Of a DNA stretch of 64,000 nucleotides, positions 39,101 through 52,200 are shown piece by piece. Numbering within the stretch: the first letter of the stretch is position 1; each line of letters begins with the position of its first letter. The notes beneath the pieces are model-generated. The model had not been told where the DNA came from. It searched no databases and saw only the letters and a list, made by a program, of their open reading frames with translations. A program made the translations under genes and the position numbers. This DNA is from Formicarius rufipectus. Its lineage: Eukaryota > Chordata > Aves > Passeriformes > Formicariidae. The DNA lies in NCBI GenBank assembly GCA_013399695.1, contig VXAU01004724.1, positions 1,159,205-1,223,204 of the forward strand. The letters run 5' to 3'.

Positions 39101-42100
39101 AGGACCTTAGGCATTTTGTAAAAGTGCTGTTTTTCTAGCTCTGGGTTACCTGGAGTTTCAGGGAAAGTATTGCAGACTTGTGACAGATTGTCACAATCTG
39201 AGAGACAGTGAAAGATTTAGTAGGGGAATCTTTTCCTCCTCAAGCACAGCTTTCTCTGAGGGCTGACACTTCATTTCTTCTTGGTGCCACCTCTGAGGGC
39301 TCTAATTCCCAAAGTGACAGCACCAGGATAAAACTCACCATCTCTTGCTTTCATCATCAGTGTGGACTTAGCCCAGTGACTTCTGAAACTGCCCTGGTCT
39401 GCTCATATACAGATGACCACCTCACATCTCAGCTGAGCTGCTTCCACTGGACCAGGCTGCCTAAGCTGCTGTTCCCTTTGAGGGCAGTTTCAGCAGACAC
39501 CAATCCCTGGCTGGGTTTGACACTTTCCTTCAAAGCAGGCTACTCCAGTAGGAACCTGAGACAGGCTAGAAGGAGACTGAGCCTGACACCTTGCCTTGCT
39601 AACGTGTGGTGAGGTGTCTTTATTCTGCAGGGGAATGGAGACCTGCAGGGGAATGGGACAGCCCTTTCTGTGATTTCTAGCTTCATTCTGAAAAGCAGTG
39701 GAGAAACAGCACACAAGAGGCCACGCTCAGAATGTAACTGACTGCTTTAAATTCCTTCTGTATGAGTTCTGCCTTTCCTTAACGTCCGTGGGAATTCTGC
39801 CAGTAATTGCCCTTGTGCTATGGTTTCTCCCTTTGTATTAGTGTCCAGCAAAGCCTTATCTCCACATTAACTCAGAAGATGGCACAGCACTGATTTCTAG
39901 CCCAAAAGAGCACACAAAGTTACTGTGAACACAAAACTTATTATTGACCTTAACTTTCATCCTACATGACAGCTACTTTTACTTATGTCATAAACAAGAC
40001 CTCTCTACCTTGCTAACACTGGGAGGGGAAAATTGGCTTCTTGTTTCTCTGAACTACTAGAGCTACTCTTAATTTCCATCCAGAAAAGCCTTTCCCACGA
40101 TTTTCTCTGTCTGGAAAAAGATCATAGATAGCAGTGGATGAAACACTGACTGATATTTTAGAAAGCTCCTCCACTGCTGTTTGAGCAGATAAGCCAGGAA
40201 GGGAATGTACAGCTACAACTCTTCAGTCCCACTAGGTACCCGTAAAGACTCAAAAATCTTTAGGATGTATCTTTTTTTGAATTGTTACTCAGCTTTTGTC
40301 TACTTACATGCCTGTATAACATGCACAGCCGCCGTCAGTGCTGCTCCATACTGAGTCTAGTGCATAATTCAGGGCAAAAATTAAGTACTCAGGTGGGCAA
40401 AAGCATTCAAGAAGCTCATATGCTGTTTTCTCTGATGGGGAAGGAGGGTTTCTACAGTAGGTAGTCCCTCTCTTTCATGGCTTTTGAGAAGGGTTTGAGC
40501 AAGGAGCTCCCCATCTAAGGAATTCTCGCCTCCCTCTGGGCAGCTGCTGTCAGGGCTGGCAGCTCTTGCACTGCAGCTTCTCCATCTGGGAAAACAGGGT
40601 GGCCACTCCTGGTGCTGAGCTGTCAGTCAGCTCAGAGCTTTGCAGTCTGGGCTCACAATCCCAGGCAGGTGGGTCAATGACACCAAGAACTTTATTAAAA
40701 AACAGACATAGGCTCATAAATATACACCAATATAAAATTGTTTTGGGGCACATGACCTTCCAAAATATATTATTAGCTTGTACTTGGCACTACCTTAGCT
40801 TCCAGTTTACTGAAGTGAATGTGCAGTAACCACTGGTGTTACTTGCACAGGACCAGGAGGTCTCACCCTGCTGTGAATGAGGAAGAAGGAAGGGGACAGG
40901 ACACACAATCCCCTTGGCTCCTGGTGCAAAGAGCAGTTGCAGCCCAGCTCCTGGACTGGCTCTGTGGGTCTCTCCTGCTGGGGCTTCTGCACATAAAGAT
41001 TTGCTGTGTATTGAAGCAGGAGACTTCTGAGCCTCAGTGCCAAGGACCCAGCTGGCATCAGGATGTGTTACGGGGGCAGCAGCTGCCCTGGCCCCATCTC
41101 CCGGCACAGTTTAGGATGCGGTTCAGAGCAGGAGCTGTAACATTATTCAGAAAGCTGCAGCTTTTCTACATGAAGGCATTCTCACTTCTTACCATGCAGT
41201 GGGACAGGTCCAAGGCACATTCCCCCCACCCTGGGATGTCCTATGCCAGGACAGTAGGTGGTATCATTTCAGGGACCTCCCCTTTAGCTCAACTCCACGG
41301 GTGTGAAAAACCAGCTTTGGGTCTCCAGGGAGTTTAACCAACATTTGCCCACTGTGGTTTGACCAACAAACCAAAATGTTGAGTGGCCCCTCACCCATCA
41401 GGAGGATGGGAAAAGTGATGCAGGGAGTCTGGGCTGCAGTCAGCCCTTTCAGTTCTGCACAGTGAGTGCAGGAAGCACCTGTCATAAAGGGGATTCTGGG
41501 TTTGTATGCCAATTACTTGACTTGCAGACAAGTTTAACCACAGTATCTTCCCAACTCTTTACTGTAGGCACTGGATATGTGACTTTCCTACACTTCAGGC
41601 TCACTCTGTTTTGTTTTTGTGGGTTTTTTTTTCTTTTTTTTTAATGTATTACTGTGTACATTAATGAGTGAATTGTTTCACATACATTTCTGAGAAGAAA
41701 ATTTGGTTTTGTAAGTGCACGGATGCATATAACAAATTAAGCTGGTAAATTAAAAATAACATCATCTTATCCACACTACAAAACAGCTTTATTGCAAAAG
41801 TGCCTTGTAATGCTCATTTCATTCTTTTAAACAATGCATTTCTTTTAATGTGGACTGCAAAAATTACACACAATACTTTGGTTCAGGAATCTCCTGGCTG
41901 ATTTTCTGAATCACTGTTTTTAATATAGGGGATGTGGGTGTCTAAAAAAGGATTCTATATATAATTCTGAAGAGCCATCTCATTCAGTTGCTGCAACTTT
42001 ACCAGCTTCTCCTGATTCATTTTTTAGTGAATGCTGAGAGTTTTAAGGGTATAGACTGAGCAAAAATGCTCTATATAGATCATTATAGTTTGACTTCCCA

Positions 42101-45100
42101 AGACGTTATTGTATCTAAAGCAGTGAGAAACAGGTCTCACTGAGTAAGAAATTATTCCATTGTGTGTTATCATTCAAGCAATTAGAAATCATACTGTGTA
42201 CAAAGTACCTTACCTCTAGGTAGCAATTTTGGGTGTTGTATCATGCCTGCTTAAGTGTGTAGCTACAGCAAGAGAAGTACTATGCTAACAACACCACCTT
42301 TTCTAAACCAACAGACTAACAGACTCATAGAAACAACAATATACTTTAATTGTAATGCACTGTTCCACTGGCTTTAGACATCAAAAATTCCCAATTCAGA
42401 AATCTCCCAGATTCTTACTTTCCTTGCCATTTATAAATTCTTCATCTGGGCAAGGAGAGTGAGGTATAATTTTTTTGAAACCTATCACAGCAATATATTA
42501 TTGCATGGAGAAGATGCTCACGGGAAGCAAGAGATAGCACCACTTTCCTTCCACACCATTCCTGATTCTAACTGCTCCAAAACACCCAAAGCCTGGCCTT
42601 GCATTTTTCCTGGCTAGTGTAACAGACTGCCATAAAACTAAACAAAATATTTCTAAGAATTTCTGAAGACCTGTAGTCAGCCTTTTTCTTCAGCAAATTA
42701 GGTTGTGTCAGCATATTAACTTGAAGATCAAGCTAAACCCAGCTTTGCAAATTATATAGACATGGGTTAAGAGGGTCAGAACTCACCAATTACTCAACTC
42801 TTAGGATGGATCTCTTTTATACGCAGAAGCAGAAAAAGACTAATTTATTTTTAAAGTCAGTTAGGACACTTTAATTGGTATGGGCTTTCTTTGATAAGGT
42901 CCCAGGAACATTACAGTGATATTGTTGGAAAAAAGGGGCACGACATACCAGTGAGGTATGGAGGTGGAAAAGCACAATTAATACCTACCTGAAATTCACA
43001 CAGTCAGTGTCAGATGTGACCACAGGAAGGAGGAATCATCATGAATGATTCTGGGATGTGGCTGCTTAAACAGAAGATGTTTGCAGTAAGGAAGTGGGAG
43101 ATTCATAGTGCGTGTTGGTCCAGAGTTTGGAAACCACTCTCAGCTGAGTAGGGTGGGCACATCCATGCTCTGAACCATTTTAGGGCCCAAAGAGCACATG
43201 GTGTTCCATCAGTGTTTTCTCACAGCACAGGAGTAAGGACATGACTCCTGTGCTCCATGGACGTGCCAAATAGCCCATCACCAAACTCTGGGGTCGAGAG
43301 CTCCTGCCCCCTGGTTGCCGTTCCCTGCATCCCTGGGGAGGCAGGAGACACACTCTGAGTTAAGTCTTGGTGATCCTTCTCCACAGAAAGTGCTGAGGGA
43401 CTTCTCACCACACATGGAAGTGGTCAGGCACAGTTGAGGGGCTCAGGAGCACCTGTGATGGGTGGGTGGCTGCAGGACTGGAGGATCCTGTGGTGAAGGG
43501 CACAGTCCCAGAGGCATTGGACCAGTCTGGCCCAGGGATCCCAAAGTTCTGGCCATCAGTGCAAGGTGCTCTCTGCCACTGGGCCTCCTTGCTACAAAAG
43601 CATCCATAAAAGCCCCACTGCTGGGGGAAGGAAAGAATAAGGGTGAGAGAGGCAGGAAAGCACAAACACTTCTGTATGTAATGTCTGCATTTCATAAGAC
43701 TTTCTGTTACCATGGCAATGAGCATGGTATAAATACCTAGACAGATCTCCCTTGTGGCAGTGCATTCTGCTGCTCCTGCACTGCAGGGCCAGTCTGGGTA
43801 CACACATTTTGATGGGCATCTTCAAACCCTCTCTGGTAAAGCTGTCAACAATTTTGTTTAATCTCAAGGCCATAGTACAGTGAGCAAAAGTGCTCTTTCC
43901 ACTTCGATCACCACAACTTACTTTCTGGCTCCTTCAAACAAGGAAGTATATTCTTTTCAAATATAAAGATTATATCCTTATTAATTTTTTTCATGCAAAA
44001 TAATCAATAGGAAAAACTAGGTTCTCATTGTTTTAGTTACATTCGAAGTCAGACTCAGCACAAGCATTTCCAGTACCAATTTAGTGTGATGAAAACTGTT
44101 AATGCTTTTGAATTCTAAATTATAATGGACTTATAACAGTTCCGGGTTAGCCAGTCACAGAGAAGCATAGTCTTAAGCTGAGTGCAATAATTTAACAAAA
44201 AAAACTACCTTTATTTTGTAACATGGAAACCCATCAGTTGATTTTTCCAGGGTGTGTGCTGTCTTGCATGGGATGCTGGCAGAAATGGGTGGATTTTGTT
44301 ATAAAACATCAAGCATGATCCTATGTATAGAATCTAAACATCTTATATTGAAAGGTTCACTGCCTCCTAATTCATTTGGCAGGCATGGTAAAATGGCAGT
44401 GACCAGATTTTCCAGGACATCTCTTTTCTGTTCACCCTCTGCTTTTCGAGTGTACAATTGAAAAGACAAAAATGAAACAGGAGAAAGATATATGTGTTCC
44501 TTTATATTACATCCATGCAGGAAGACAAATGACTTCAGATGGGGAAAAAGATGTCTTCATTTTGAAATGAGGTTTCCTCTAATGCTGAGTCAAACTCAAA
44601 TCCAAGCTAGGGAAAGAGGGTTGGTGTTTTCCACATAAATTAGCTGGGTGAGTTACATACAAGAATCCCACAGAAGTTAACCCAACCTTCCGTGGAAAAC
44701 ACAATAAAAATGTCAAGCTGCCTGATTTTATCTCATGACAGTTAACAGAAGATCAAGCCAAAACGGGAATGACAGAAATGGACCCTGGAAGAAATCCATA
44801 CTAGGATGAATTTCTATCCGTACTCTTCCTGTCCCTGGTAAGAAGCATATACTATGGAAACAGATGGGTCTGGGAACAGGAGGAGAGTCATGGAAAAGCC
44901 AGGCAATGGGATGAAGGAAGCCTTCTTGGTACCAACACTATGCCACTTCTGACAAGTTGAAATTTTCCAGAGCAACACTTACTCTCCATTAAATTCTGAA
45001 TGATACAGAGAAGAGACCAGTAGTGTTCAAATGTGAGCAAGAAGCAAAAAAGTGAATTTCCCTTCTAGCCTAGTTGGGATGGGTATGTAGAATAATTCTC

Positions 45101-46127
45101 CATTAATCCCAATTCCTTGGCCCCTCTTAAAATGTGCTTCTTCCTCCCACAAAAATGTAGTTTCCTCCATCTCCTTACTCTTTATTTCTAAGCCAAACAA
45201 TTAAAAATAGCACAGCAGAGCAAGAGAGAGCAACGAAGGAGATTGGAAGAGGAAAATCTGTGTTGGCAATGAGAACTAGTCAAGATGTATGTTTACCACA
45301 CTGAGAATATTTGAGACAGAGTTCTAATAGAATTGTAATGTAGTCCCGGGCTAAAACTGAACAAGTACTCACACAACTCTTCACCCTAAAGAATCTCCTG
45401 ATCCTGCAGTACTTTTAAATTGCAAACACTTCCAAGAACTGAGAAACTGCATTGACCTTTCCTTGGACACCGGTGAGGTGATTCATGTAGCAACTGCAGG
45501 GGGAAGGGGACATTGCATGAGTCACTTCTGTTTGTTATATGACAAGCACCTTCTTCTAATTGTTTACTTAATCAACTTTCATTTCCATCTGCCACCCTTT
45601 GGCCGTGATAGACTATGTCATCCTCAGTGTATGGTTTATACTTGCTTCTCAATGGGGAAATAGGTTACAGAGGCTGTTCAGTGTACTCATACAACTTGAA
45701 AAAGGAACAGAAAATTCTTGCCTGTACTGGAAAAACTGCTCAGCCATTGGCTCCATTCTGGTCTGAGACATATCATCTCAGCTGAAGCCAATGGAGACGC
45801 AAAAAATGCATGGAAAATGGTTTCCTGTTCACCTGGTTCCTTCAGGAATTAAACACTTCTAATAACAATAATATCAACTAAAATATCATATATCATAATA
45901 ATAACAAATATCACCTCTTCTAATAACAAATATCCTATTCAGTGAGATAGACCTATAGTCTATGCAGCCCAACATAGCTTTCTTCAATAATGCCCAAACC
46001 CAGATGCCTAGGAGAGTTTAGAAGAAGAGGGCAATTCCCTACATTTCCCAGTCTCTAGAAGTCTATAGCTCAAGGATTTGCCTGTTCTTAGATTTCCGGG
46101 ACAGATTTCCCATAGCATGAGGATGTT
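33111..46127. other. Long non-coding stretch
   Basis: No gene recognised on either strand. GC-richer patches occur near 40500-41500 and 43200-43600. The first holds the longest gap-free open frame of the window (172 codons, 40819-41337, plus), but it has no recognisable domain and the other strand is also open for about 100 codons, so it looks like GC-driven openness. An AT palindrome lies at 35718-35789. A TAATAAC-rich low-complexity patch lies at 45855-45935. Confidence 0.5.
35718..35789. repeat. AT-rich palindrome flanked by 16-bp direct repeats
   Basis: TTCTACTA at 35724-35731 is complemented by TAGTAGAA at 35735-35742 with a three-base loop. The 16-bp word 'aatttcttctactaga' occurs at 35718-35733 and again at 35774-35789, with an ACTATTAATAATT core between. 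The structure is clear; the origin (miniature transposon, replication slippage) is not. Confidence 0.7.
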
Positions 46128-46262
46128 TGTTGGTATTTTTTGTTTGTTTTGTTTGTTTGTTTGTTTTGGGGGGGGTTGTTGTGGTTTTTGTTGGGGTTTT
46201 GTTATGGGGTTTTTTGTTTGTTTGTTTGGGGGTTTTTTTGTTGTTGTTTGTACGTTTGGGGT
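46128..46262 (+). repeat. GT-rich low-complexity block with G-quadruplex potential
   Basis: Only G and T make up nearly all of 135 bases: GTTT repeats, G8 at 46168-46175, then G4 at 46193, G4 at 46206, G5 at 46228 and G4 at 46258. A 146-codon frame through it is a translation of this repeat (Phe/Cys/Gly/Val-rich) and not a likely gene. Confidence 0.8.
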
Positions 46263-49200
46263 TTTTTTAACAAGGAACAAGTATCTGCCTGCAAACTACA
46301 AGGACTGGAATTGCTCCTTGCTTTTGCCTTGTAAGCACTTTCACATGCTGTCCTGGAGATCAGAGACAGCTTTTGCCAAAGAAGATGAATGCTGCTCTGT
46401 AACTCCAAATGTTCAAGGAGTGCTCCCAAGTGACTTGGCTTGTGTGGGGACTTTCCCAAGACATTTATTTATTGGCAGAGAGAGGGTTGTACCTGAGAAC
46501 TGCCGCTTTCATGAGTGAAGTACATACTGATGATGGCATCACCATCCCAGGAGATGCCCGTTAAATTTGGGCATAGTCCACTGGAATGAAACAAAGTTTG
46601 TTTTGTAAATGGGAATATACTAATGGAGGAAAAAAAACCACTTTAAAAAACAATTTAAAAGCATCCTTATATTTAGGCAAGTATAAGAGTGTACATTTGG
46701 TGAATGATAAATAAAAAATAGTAGGAATGAACTGAGAGGTTATTTTCTAGCATTTCCCTTCCATGTGACAGAGTGTTAATTGTGCCCTTGATGTGCCACT
46801 ATCAGTTACACACTGAGAATTTCTTTAAAATATTTCTTTAAACTTTAAAGTCAGAACACATACACCAAAGTGAACATGTTGTTGAGGTAGAAACACCATC
46901 ACTTCCCTAAGAGTGACAGTATCACCCCTGTCTATTGGTGACACTCTGTAAAAACATATTCTTCCACAAAAACCTTTCCAGTAACTTTGGGAAGCTGCTG
47001 GCAGGATATTTTCTGATGTCATGTACCCTGATGTGCCAATATTAAGGGCATAAACCCCAGGATGTCCCAGATATGGCCCTCTGTGACCTTGGAGGCTGGC
47101 AAAGTTACCTTTTGCAGGCTTTTGCATGTCTATCAGAAATGAAACATGGAGCCTTGGAGAGTGTTAGAGACAGTTTCATGAACAGCAAGGAGGGAGATAT
47201 GCAAGTCTTCCCTGTTCTTCATTGGATTTTGGGACTGCAGGTGAGTTGGTCAAGCCTTGCCATCGTCTTTACAGTGAGAAAAGGCATTTTTCCCTCTGCT
47301 ATCACCCAGAGGTGATATCCATGTGACTGCTCTGCATTCAGCTGGCACCTCTGTCAGTCTCGCCTGCACTCTGTCCACCGGCACCTGAGAGCGGGCTGTA
47401 ACCTCAGATTGAGGCAGTGACTCTGAAGTGCCTGTGCTGCCGAGGGACAGCTGCTCCCTCAACTGAGTCACACCCACAGGAAGGCTGTGGCAGCCTAAGA
47501 GAGAATTCCTACAGGTAGATAAGCACGTTCGGAATAAGAGCATGTGATGATCTGGGGGGAAATCCAGGACACCCATGGAGAATCTGCAGCAAACTAAGAC
47601 TATACTGGTGGGGATTAATAAGAGAAACATTTTGCCTAATGCCAGAGGAGATTTTAAAATGGGCAAAGAAAAAAGAAATAATTTTGCAAAATACTAAAAG
47701 CTTAAAAAAAAAAAAAAAGTAAAAAGAAAAGCAACAATCCTCTTGGGACAGGATCCATAAAAATAAACTCCATAATCCAGGAAAATTTGGTACAGCTCTC
47801 TGCTTACTATGCCATTACATCCTTGATATTAACTGTAAAGGCAGCAGCATATGTGCGCATGTGAGTGAGGGTGACAGCACTTAGGAGGGTGAGAATTGAG
47901 CTTCTTTCTTTCTGACTGCCTTTTAGTGAATAAAAAATGAAAATTCAAAGCCTTGCCGTGTGATACTCATCTCCACATTTGGCATCTGAATTAATTCTGC
48001 AGGCCTGATGTGTGGGGATCCCCCTCCACCATCTCTGCCAGAGCTGCAGGCACTGGGAGTGCAGCATCCAGCCCAAGGTGCTGCTGTTTTCCTGCTTCCT
48101 GGGGATATTGTTTCATCATAGCCAGAAGGAAAAGCAAAACAAAAATCCAAGGAGGCAGCTGCAGAACTGGCTTATAGACTTAAAATTCAGAATAGGTTAC
48201 AGCAACACCCGCCTACCAAACTATCGCATTTGCTAAATATTTAAGCAGATAATGCAAATAATTGCAGCTAAACCCATTTCTTTCTGAGAAAAGAATAAGG
48301 ACAGGATACTGTTTGGCATATTAAATGAATCTTAGCTGGTGTTGATAAGTCTGTCAATCCACAAGAGGGGGAAAAAATGCCTTAAAGGAAATAAGCGGAG
48401 CAGGAAAAAGAAAATCTGTATTCAGGACAGTGCTCCAGGTACGGGATTGCAGCAGTGATGGAGGGAGTGGAGGTGAAAGGAGAAGTACATGCTATTCCAT
48501 ATGCTGTTCTGCTTATCAGGCAAGGTGGCTGAGGCAGTGTGAATTATTTGACTTGGAATAGGTGTGTAAATAGCAAGTAAATGTTATCTCTGATCCTTTT
48601 AAGATTTTTTTAATAGCTTTTTTTTAGATTAGAATATTGAAAAACATACCAGGAAGCTGATGATATACCTGGAAATTGTGCAGTGCAGCTACCTGTGCTG
48701 TTTCTCATGGATGCTGTATTCCACACAGGGACATGAAGACAACCCTTACCTGAAGGAGCTGAGGGCACTGACGGGGTGGTGTGCTAAGTCCATTTCTTTT
48801 GTTCTAGCTGAATAAGGTAGCATTTTTAGCAGCATCCAAGCACAGTTCAGATTGAGAAGCCAAATGTCTGAGTTAGATCCATGTGGTGCCAGACTTAATA
48901 CCTCTGGCTGAGAGGCAGGGCCATGTTTTCATGACTGTACAGGCTTCTAGGCTGGAGCTGGACAGTAAGAGTTATTTCAGAGTTGCTAAGTGCAATATAA
49001 AAGTAAATATTTAGGCATCTACACATACAAATGCACCCTTGATAGGTTTATAAATGTGCTTATGCTGTTAGGTACCTGCTTTTAAATCAGTGTGAACTTT
49101 AAGAAATGAAATTATTCCATAAATCCCACCAGACATGGTGTTTGTTCTTCCACCTTCCATTCCATAAGATCCAGCCCACTGACTGTCAGTGAGGCCTTAT

Positions 49201-52200
49201 GCACTTTGTGGCTCAGTTCCCTCTGAAAAGGGGATGGAGGCTTCTGCACCATGTAAATAGTGGGGGGTTTTATTTCTATTGTTTTCAGTCACCTGAAAAG
49301 GAGATCTAATTGAAGATGTGGTGCAGAATCCCTGGCAGAGCAGCACTTGTATGGCTGCCCACATCAGACTATGGCCAAGACTCCCTTCCTTATCCATTAC
49401 TTCAAGACTGTGAGAAAGCACAGAAGATGCCCAAGGTGAGGAAAGATACACAAAGGTGGTGGCATGTCCAGGGCAGTGAGGAGCACAGCTCCTGCATCAG
49501 TCCTGGCCGTGGCCCACAGTCACTGGCTCAAAGCCTTGTGGAAGGGCTGGCACAGAGCAAGTACATGCAGTTTGCCAGTGATGTTGACTCATCAGGTCCT
49601 ACAGTAAACAGGAGTGGAGGGAAATGAGGTTTGGCCTGGCAGGGATGTTCACAAGTCAGTCTGGAGTCTCCTGGATTCACGATAATGAGGTTTCTGGTGC
49701 AACTGCCCAAATTTCCCTTTTAATTCTCTTTTTCTTGTGTTAGCTTAGGCTTGGCCTTTCACTTACTATTGCAATAAGCTCTAGACTCAGTCACTGGACT
49801 GGCTGTCAATAACAGTCAGATGACAGCCTGGCCTACTTTATATGTGAACAGCATCTCACAGCTGAATAAAGGGTTGATTAAGAGCAATCTCTGTACAGCA
49901 ATCTGGGGAGACTGTCCTGCCTGTGACTGATAGGGAGATTGTGCCCCTTTCTTACCACCTGAGCAATTTGCACTTGACCAGAGCTATAAGAGTATTTATG
50001 AATTCCAAACTTTTTTATTGTAATTCCCTATTTCTGCATATATAATTGCCAAGTTTAAAGTGAAAATCTATTCAGAACCTCACATCCGAAAGGCACAGCC
50101 TGCAACCAACAATACCTCATCCTTTATATCTTATTTTGACCACTGCTTCTCCTCTGAATAGTGAAAAAAATTGAAAAATCTTGTTTTCTATTCCAGTGCT
50201 CTCCAGGGGAGTGCATAATCTATCCAAGGGCTGGCTGTGTTTGGATCACCCACAACAGCTCCAGTGGACAACTGTAAAGAGAGAGTTTTGTCAGAACAAC
50301 AACAACTGGATCTTTCAGCAGTGGACAGGAACAAGCTCCATTTGTTTTGAAGGGAAATTCAGGATAATTTCTTTAGTTCTAACCCTGCTATAGACCATTT
50401 GTGAGCGATACCTAGACATGTATGATGAGTGCTAAAGAGCCACACACTTAGGAAAGGTGAGAAGAAATTGTACACATACGAAATATAAAGGTATGTACAC
50501 ATATTTCCAAGAATCCTTTAAAAAGCTGCTTGTTCTACCTGGTATAATAATTCAACTTTATATTCTACATCAGAAAAAAGAGAGAAGAGAGGACTGCTGC
50601 AGCGTCAGGATTACTAAGTACTTATTGCAAACCCCATTGATAACTAAATCACATTTTTCCCCCTGTATTTATCCACTTAATAATGCAAATGCCTTTCTGC
50701 AACCAGTTGAATTCCAATTGGTGCACTGATTATTTTAAAAGGCTCTATGAAAGATAATTATGAAAAGATTCATTATGGGGGAGAAATGCTTAGGGACCTT
50801 AAAAAAAAAAAGAAAAGGCTGAAAATCACAGGTTTAGGCTTCTGCCTTTTTCCTTCCTTCCAACTTCTACTGGCGAGGTTTGGAAATGCTTGTGGTTCTC
50901 TCAAAAAATTACAGAAGAGGAAGGCACTTGCACTTTGCACAATCAGGTACTTAATGTCCTTACCCTCCCTGGGGCTCTGCCAGACAGCAAATGAACTGAT
51001 GGCTCCTGCTGCTCCCACCAGCCTGGTTCTCTGTGTCATCCACCTACACACACTCACACATTCATTCTCTGCCTCATGATTTATTCATTCAATTTATTTA
51101 TTTATGTAGGTCATTTTCAGTAGTGGTTTTACAAATAATGGCGGAAGTGGAAAGGAAGAGAGAAACAAAGTTAGGAAGAGAGCTGGTGGCACACAGGGAA
51201 AGGCAGGGGAAACTCTACTGAAAATAAGGTAAAAAACTGAAAACAGTGCTAGAGCACAGTTCCTGATTTTCTCCTCAGGCAGATCCTGAGCAAATTCCAC
51301 GTGGCATCAGCTTCACCAGCCTCTGCTCCACACGGACTTCACACAGCCAATTCACCTGGTGCTCGTGCTCTGCTCACTGGGCTTGCAGGGTGTTTTTAAT
51401 CGTACTTGAGGCCTTTTAGACCCCTCTGAAGACTAATTCTGCATTTACAGACCATTGTTTTGGTCTTCCAGGCATCTAGTTGCTTAGTAATTAATTGTTT
51501 TAAAGCTTTAATCCACAGGACTCTTTGCAGTAAAGAACAGGTCCATTTACGTTGCCCAACCTATGTGCCTAAATTAAGATTACTTCCCTTTATTTTCTTT
51601 TTAGCCACCCTCTAAAGAAACTCCCTTTTCTACACTGACCCCACAGGAACTCTAAGAAAATAATTTTCCTAAAGATACAATCAGACAAGGTGAGATCTGC
51701 TGATCTTAAGGCTTTCTGTCATTGAAAGAAGCAGTTTTGTTCCTTCACCTTGCTTGCTTTTTCCTGTCCTTTTCCCTTCCTTCCCCTCTGTTTTCCACCC
51801 ATGTTTCCTTACACCATTTTTGGCACTCACCTGACCCCTTGCTGAGCTGATTTAGCTCACTGAACTAACAGAAAATAATTCCAGGGAAGTAAAAAAAGGA
51901 CAGTTTTCTGACGGGTTAATGAGCTGCATCAGCTCAGTGAATATGAAAGTCAGCCCAAGGGTGAGTCAGGATCATGTAGGAGGGAGTGTGAAGAGTAAGG
52001 AGGATTGACCCTTTACACAGCAGAAAGTGATCAAAAGAGCTCAGTTTGTCTCCACTAATGGTATTCTTAGTTGGAAATATAAAGTAGATGCCTGGAAATA
52101 GAATGAATTTATCCTCACTATTCTGCCTCTGCAGTAATGAATTTATATTTCATTTTCTTTCCTGTCTATGCTCAGCTGGCATGTTCTACCACAATTCATA

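Noticed and set aside
46078..46518. Plus-strand frame of 146 codons, Phe/Cys/Gly-rich
   Set aside because: Its core is a translation of the GT-rich simple repeat.
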